From Megascapheus bottae (lineage: Eukaryota > Chordata > Mammalia > Rodentia > Geomyidae), in assembly GCA_024803745.1 (NCBI GenBank), contig JANJXV010000190.1, positions 1,563,501 to 1,627,500 on the forward strand: a stretch of DNA of 64,000 bases. Reading direction: 5' to 3'. The notes under the pieces are model-generated. The model was given only the letters and a program-made list of their open reading frames with translations. It ran no database searches and was not told the origin of the DNA. The translations under genes were made by a program, and so were the position numbers. Below, in pieces: positions 58,878 through 64,000 of this stretch (positions are counted from its first letter, which is position 1; every line of letters begins with the position of its first letter).

Positions 58878-59504
58878 GTTGGAGGATAAGGGAAAGTCAC
58901 TGATCAGCAGCCCCCCCCCCCCCACCAGAGGAGCAGGGGCCTTGAAATGGAGCCTTAGGTCCATTTCAGGGAGAATCAGTGGGGCAGGGGAGACAGGAGC
59001 TGATTGGACAGCACACGTGGCCAAGACAGTGCTGCCTGGAAACAGCTGCCATTTCTGAGCAAAATATGAAACAAAATAGAAGCGTGGGGATGGAGGAAGA
59101 CTCAGGAAGGGATCTGATGTGGGGAAGAGGGAAAAGGCATGGATCCAGGCTCGTCTCGGCTTCTCTCCTAAGCATCAACCATGGTCAATGCCACAAGTGA
59201 CAACCAGCAGACATCTTCTTCCTGGGCAGGGAAGCCGGAGATCAGAGCAAACGAAGCCACCAGAATGAAGGCCCAGAGGACACCACCCAAGGGACGGGCC
59301 AGGCGGGAAGGCTGCCTGGTTCTTGTTAAAATCCTGGAGACTTTAGAGGATCCAGGAATCCTATCTGTAGGGGAGTCCCCAGGTTGCAGACCCAGGATCC
59401 AAAACCAGGGTGGGTTTCATCTGGTGCTGGAGGCTTTTGGTAGTTTGAATATAAGTAAGAACCGCCCCGAGGGTACTGGGGTCTGGGAGCTCTGCCCCCT
59501 CCCC

Positions 59505-59590
59505 AGCTCCTCCGCTGCCCCTCCCCTGCTCTTCCCCTGCCCCCTCCCTTGCTACTCCCCTGCCCCCTCCCCTGCTCTACTCCACCCCTA
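59505..59590. repeat. CCCCTGCY-rich tandem tract
   Basis: Irregular copies of CCCCTCCCCTGCTCT and CCCCTGCCCCCTCCC form a pyrimidine-rich mini-array. Confidence 0.75.
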
Positions 59591-59764
59591 CCTCCTCAGG
59601 TAATGAAGTACCAGCCCCCCCCCCTCCCCGGCTGCACAGTATCACAGCAACAACCTGGACAGAGCAGAAGGGAAAGGCACACGATGGGCCTGTGCAGGTC
59701 CTTTCAACAAAGAATGTCTCTTGCTCCAGCCAGGGGGAGTTGCTTGTCCCTTTGTTGTGATGAC

Positions 59765-59962
59765 CAGAAACCATGGCAGTTCAAGCCTGTAATCCCAGCC
59801 ACGTGGGAGGTGGAGGTGGTGGAGATGGGAAATCCTGGCACTGGGGACAGGGAGCAGCGTGTCTGGGTATGGTGGCACATGTGTCACCTCCAGCCACACA
59901 GGGAGCCCAAGGGGGAGAATCACAGACCAGAAAGGCCTAGGCTAAAGCCAGACCCCACCTCA
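59765..59962 (+). mobile_element. B1-like dimer, plus strand
   Basis: 'caagcctgtaatcccagcca' starts a first monomer and 'gggtatggtggcacatgtgt' a second. The element ends in 'agaccccacctcaaaaatac'. Confidence 0.7.
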
Positions 59963-60214
59963 AAAATACCCAAGGCAGAAGGGGGTGTGGAGGTGTGGTT
60001 TGGGGGGTGGAGTGCCCTCCTGATCAGTGTGGACATGGGGGGGGTCTCAGCTGACCCCCAGCTGGGCCCCAAGGCTTGGGACTCACTCAGCTGCCCTGCC
60101 CGGTGGGGTCTTCAAGTCCTGTCCTGCCTCATGTCCACCCAGTGCCTTCGTGATGTCCTTGAGGGGGAGGGGCCATCTCTGGACCCCTGGGGGAGAAGGC
60201 TTGACACGTAGCTG

Positions 60215-61920
60215 ATGTGTCCAGATTTCCCCTCGTCGTGCTATTTTCCCACAGCTAAGCATCACTTTGCAAGTGAATTGGACCAGCAGAGCCTCTGCCC
60301 TCTGCCGGGCTCCTGCGTTGAGCCAGCGGTCGGCCCTGTCCATGTCGGCCCTGCCGACCTGCTCCCCACTCTGCCAGAGACCTCCTTCCACCCGCCATTC
60401 CTCCTCAATGCCGAGTCCAGCCAGGTCCTTCAGCGCCCGATTCACACCTGCACACGGCTGCCCGTAAACCACAGGGATTTAACTCCTGGCTGCGTCCCTG
60501 GGGGAGGTGGAGAAGCCATCCTGCATCGGTGCCCTCTCGTTTTCCCATGATTCGAGGCCAGCTTCGTGCTGCCCCTGCAGGTGTGGGCCCAGGCTCGGGG
60601 CAGCTCCCCTGCAGTGCGTTGATCTCACCATTCACGTCCACGCTCAGGAGAAGGACACGCCGCTGGCCGCTCAGCTACAGGCGCTCACGGCGAGAATTCC
60701 ACGCTCTGCTCCAGTGGCCACTTCCTGTGGGCTGGCTTTGGGCATGCAGGGCATGTCTGTGGCTGAGGCAAAAGGAGAGCCCCAAGATGTCACCTGCTGA
60801 GAGGCGACCGGCCCTGACGCTGCCCAGGGGACCGGCGTGTTCAAGGTCAGGAGTCTTGGGCTCAGCCCCAGGAAAGAACAGCTTCCGATCTTTTCCTGGT
60901 GCCTGGGAGCGGGCAGCGGTCCTGGAGTAAGAAGGGAAAGTTCCTGCAGGGTCACTGGGCCCGAGGCTTTATGGAATCAAATCCAATTGAGCCTCGTTTG
61001 CTGGGGTCACCCAGGAGTGCGCCCAGGAGAATGGCACTGCTGCTCTGACCTCGTTAGGCTCCCCGCTGGCAAGCGCCATGGGCAAGAGGAGGAAGTTTGT
61101 GGTGCCCTGTGTGTCGAGTGCAGGCGTGCGGCTGGAGAAGACAGCTGTCGGGGGTGGGCACAGCCGTCTGCCAAAATCTAAGTCCCCCAGAGAAGGGTCT
61201 TCCTTTCCTCTCTCCTGGCCACGTGGCGGCAGGTGAGGGGTGCAGGGCCTGCTTGTCTGGACGCTTCCTTCTCTGCTCAGAACCGGGGTGAGTCTGCAGT
61301 GGGTGAACTTATCTAGAGAGAGCAGAGCAGCCGAGCCTGGTGTGTCAGGGACGGTGTGACCTGTCGGGGTGATAGCCAGTACCCCAAAAGGTATCGAGAG
61401 GCCATCCAGGGACTGAGCGGCACCAGAGATGGCACCAAAGGCAGCAGGGGAAATGGCAGAAGCAGAGAGAAAGCAGGAGAGGGTGGAGGGCTGGGAGTGA
61501 GGGAAGATGGTGGGTGCCCTGGGCACCGGGGCCTCCAGAGAGGTGGAACACTGGCCGTCCTCGTCCAGGGCGGAGGCTGCTGAGCTGAGGACCAGGCCTG
61601 GCGTGGGGGCCTCTGGAGCTAAGGGCCGGCGCCCGAGGCTCCGAGGAGAGCAGGGACGCCTGCCTGGCCTGTGCGGTCAGAAGAGGAGCCCAGTGTGCTG
61701 AGCGGGGAGAGAGTCTCCCAGTGCACCCAGGAGGCCACGGAGATTCTGAACATGGTGGCTGGCAGCCACGGGTGTTTGTCCTTCTGAACCGGCTGGTTCC
61801 ACGTCCCTCGATCGCCTCCAGCACCCACGATGCACTGCTGAGGGGGTGACCACCAACCACCACCCCGTCACGTCCCGTGCTCTTCCTCATCCGTCTCCAC
61901 CCCGGGACGCGTCACCCCCA
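60215..61920. other. Unremarkable GC-rich upstream flank
   Basis: No repeat or recognisable exon. Several short overlapping frames on both strands are compositional. Confidence 0.45.
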
Positions 61921-61924
61921 AATG

Positions 61925-62065
61925 CAACTGAAGGGGACGAGATTACACCACCCCAGAGATGCTTCCGGGGCCTATTTTGAGCTAATTGTTTTGGGAAACA
62001 AATGACATGAGATTGGCGTTGAAAGCGTTGTCATTTGGGAAAGATAAGTTTACCTGGATGACGGA
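61925..62065. promoter_or_regulatory. Candidate upstream regulatory block
   Basis: GAGCTAATTGTTTTGGGAAACAAATGACAT includes an imperfect palindrome (TTGTTTTGGGAAACAA), followed by GTCATTTGGGAAAG. It is unique sequence about 8.6 kb upstream of the start codon. Confidence 0.25.
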
Positions 62066-63159
62066 GTGGGCACTGGTCTGGAGGCTGGCCTGGAGAAAGC
62101 TCTCACTCCAGGGCGCATTCACACCTGGCACACGGGCAGCCTCCCGGCTCCACAGGCTTCCTGCCCGGCCTGGAACCTCCGTGTGGGACTGCGCTCCTCC
62201 TTCCCTCTGCCCTCGGCCCCTTCCCGACTCCTGTGTTTCTGCAGCTGCCCGGGGCGGTGTGTGTACAGCTTCCTCTCCTAGTTCTCGGGGCCGGTTCTCC
62301 CATTAAACCTGTGTCATGTCTGTAAGTGAAGGAACACCCCGCCCAGTGACGAGGTGTGACAAATGCTTTCAAGTGTCAGCCTCTGTGTTTCTGAGCCGGG
62401 CAACCTGTCTGTCCCAGGACTTCCCGCTGTGTGGCCTGTGTTTACCCGTGTACACTCAACCGGCCATGCCGTCAAACCTGCCGCAGCCTCCCACACGGGG
62501 CCGTGAGCATTTCGCACAGCCCTGGGGCCGCATCCTTGAGACCGTCATTTAAGCGGAAGGCGCTAAGCGCCTCGTATTTACATTTGAAGCTCCAGATATG
62601 AAATTTGGGATTAGAAAGTCAGAGTCTCCAGGTACCCATAACAGCTGGGGGTCTCCCCGGCAGATGGACTCGGGGAGTCCGTGCTAAGTGGCCCCAGATT
62701 GTGCTTGCATTTGGGGAGATGAGGAGGGGATCTGAAAGGTGGGAACCGATGACGTCCTGGGGCCTGAAGAGACAGGGCAGGGTGGACGCCTGTGGGCTGT
62801 GTCCAGAGCCCAGGGGGAGGGTGGTGGACACCTGTGGGCTCTGTCCCCAGCCCGGAGCCGGGTGGTGAAGGCACAGGGCCGTGGGCTCAGATATGCCCAG
62901 CAGAGAACAGAATGTAGTTGGCAGCAGGGGGAGGAGGCGGGGCCTCTCCCTGGACCAGTGGCTGCTCTGGCTCAGGAATGTCCAGGGGGACTCAGGGTGC
63001 CTCTGTTTCTCATTTTGACACACTGTCCCATCACCTGAGGAAGATGCCGCCTCAGGCTCACGTGTGGTGGGGGTCCAGGGGCAGTGCTGGCCCTGAGCCA
63101 TGCCACCTTTCCATTCTTCTTGAAAGATGCTAAGCACGGTGCCTCTGGACTTCACCTGC

Positions 63160-63345
63160 TTCTTTCTCCTCCCCCCTCTCTTCTCCCTCTCCTTCCCGGT
63201 CTCCCTCGGTTCCTTTCCCTTTTCTCTCCTTCTTCCTTCCCTTCCTCCCATCTCCCCACCTCTCGTCTACTTTCTCTTCTCTCTCCTTGTCTCTCCCTCT
63301 CCCCCTCCCTTCTCCTTCCATCTCTTTTTCCATTTTCAAAGATTC
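63160..63345. repeat. CT-rich low-complexity tract
   Basis: About 185 bp of TCTCCCTT-type pyrimidine sequence with no clean period. Confidence 0.85.
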
Positions 63346-63907
63346 CTTTACTGAGTGACCTAAATTTTCCAGGCTCAGAAGCCCACGTTTGAAGGTCAAC
63401 CCCAAAGGGCAACTTCCTGTCAGCCCCCTCAATGGGAGCCCACTGGGAAATCCCTCCATATTTAGATTCCACTACAAAATGATCATTTCGCTAACTGTCC
63501 CCCAGCCCCATCCACCGTGTGGACCGGGAGCAGCCAGAGACCCTGCTGAGAGAGACCAGGCCTGGAGCTGACACAGGAAGACAAATCCGGGCATTTTTCA
63601 GGTGTCTGTCCGCAGTCAGGAGCCAGGTGGTGAGAGAAGTGCATGAGGTAAGCAGGTGACGTGGCCATAGCGGAAGTATCCTCGCATGCGCTGAGGCTTT
63701 CACTGTGACCCAGGGCTGCCCTCTTCCCCCTCCCCATCTATTCCTGGAGTGATCAGTGTTCCCGTCTCCTCGCCTGGCATGGCCAAGCATGCCCACTCTC
63801 CGGCTGTAGCCTTGAGAGAGTTTCTGAGAGCTGCTGCTGCCTCACTAATGGTGGCGGGGGCCCTGCCAGGAGGAGGGCAAAAGAGATCGGGGTTTGAGGA
63901 TACAGAC

Positions 63908-63950
63908 TTCCACCTAGGAGAGGGTGACTTTCACCTAGGAGAGGGTGACA
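63908..63950. repeat. 21-bp tandem duplication
   Basis: Two adjacent copies of TTYCACCTAGGAGAGGGTGAC, nearly identical. Confidence 0.8.
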
Positions 63951-64000
63951 GGTCAGGGCTTGGCTGGGGAGGGGCTCTCACCCCCCCTTACCTGCAGACC

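Larger units (their letters stand above)
54480..64000. other. Upstream flank of TMEM132C, no gene recognised
   Basis: To the right of the promoter arrays I find SINE and MIR fragments, CA tracts, CT/GA-rich tracts and a CTCF-like motif, but no exon I can defend. The longest reading frames (about 180-220 codons near 58.4-58.9, 59.5-60.2, 61.3-61.9 and 62.6-63.3 kb) have no recognisable domains and cross low-complexity DNA or SINE sequence. A non-coding RNA or distal promoter here cannot be excluded from sequence. Confidence 0.6.

Overview
The window looks like nuclear DNA from a mammal, most likely a rodent. Its interspersed repeats are 7SL (B1-like) and tRNA (ID-like) SINEs and their fusions. 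The wording of these elements (for example 'gtggtgctgaggctcaagtgg' and 'cagtgctcaggccctgag') resembles SINEs I associate with heteromyid rodents (kangaroo rats and pocket mice). That family-level call is from memory and unconfirmed. CA/GT microsatellites, old L1 and MIR pieces and one strong CpG island also fit a mammal. There are no operons, phage, CRISPR or bacterial genes.

Only one protein-coding exon is convincing: the first coding exon of a TMEM132C orthologue on the minus strand (53365 to 53281). It encodes 28 residues of signal peptide plus one base of the next codon, and ends at a consensus splice donor. The gene therefore runs right to left. Positions 1-53280 are the 5' part of its first intron, and everything right of about 53.6 kb is upstream. 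No second exon is visible, so the first intron is longer than 53 kb.

Layout. (1) 1-51 kb: intron with scattered SINEs, a degenerate L1 (8-9.3 kb), several minisatellites (1.8, 5.1, 9.5, 20 and 31.6 kb), microsatellites, and AT-rich, repeat-free, homeodomain-site-rich blocks that look like conserved non-coding elements (about 3.7, 16, 24, 28, 34, 36, 40, 47, 48 and 49 kb). The conservation is inferred from composition and motifs, not measured. (2) 51-54.4 kb: the promoter domain. From left to right it holds a 250-bp CCTT/CCCT tract, a CT-rich tract, a 620-bp minisatellite of 12-bp units (in 36-bp higher-order repeats), the CpG island with exon 1, and a 750-bp minisatellite of 66- to 90-bp units made of GC boxes and CACGCCC motifs. 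(3) 54.4-64 kb: upstream flank with a few SINEs, an MIR, CT- and GA-rich tracts, and a close match to the CTCF motif near 58.4 kb.

I found no new multi-gene system. The most unusual structure is the promoter itself: one short signal-peptide exon between two unrelated GC-rich tandem arrays, one rich in Sp/KLF-like sites and the other made of about 50 copies of a sequence matching the right half of the REST/NRSF site. A well-placed upstream ORF and a reading frame open for 536 codons through the first intron add to this. These are observations from sequence; any regulatory role is inference.
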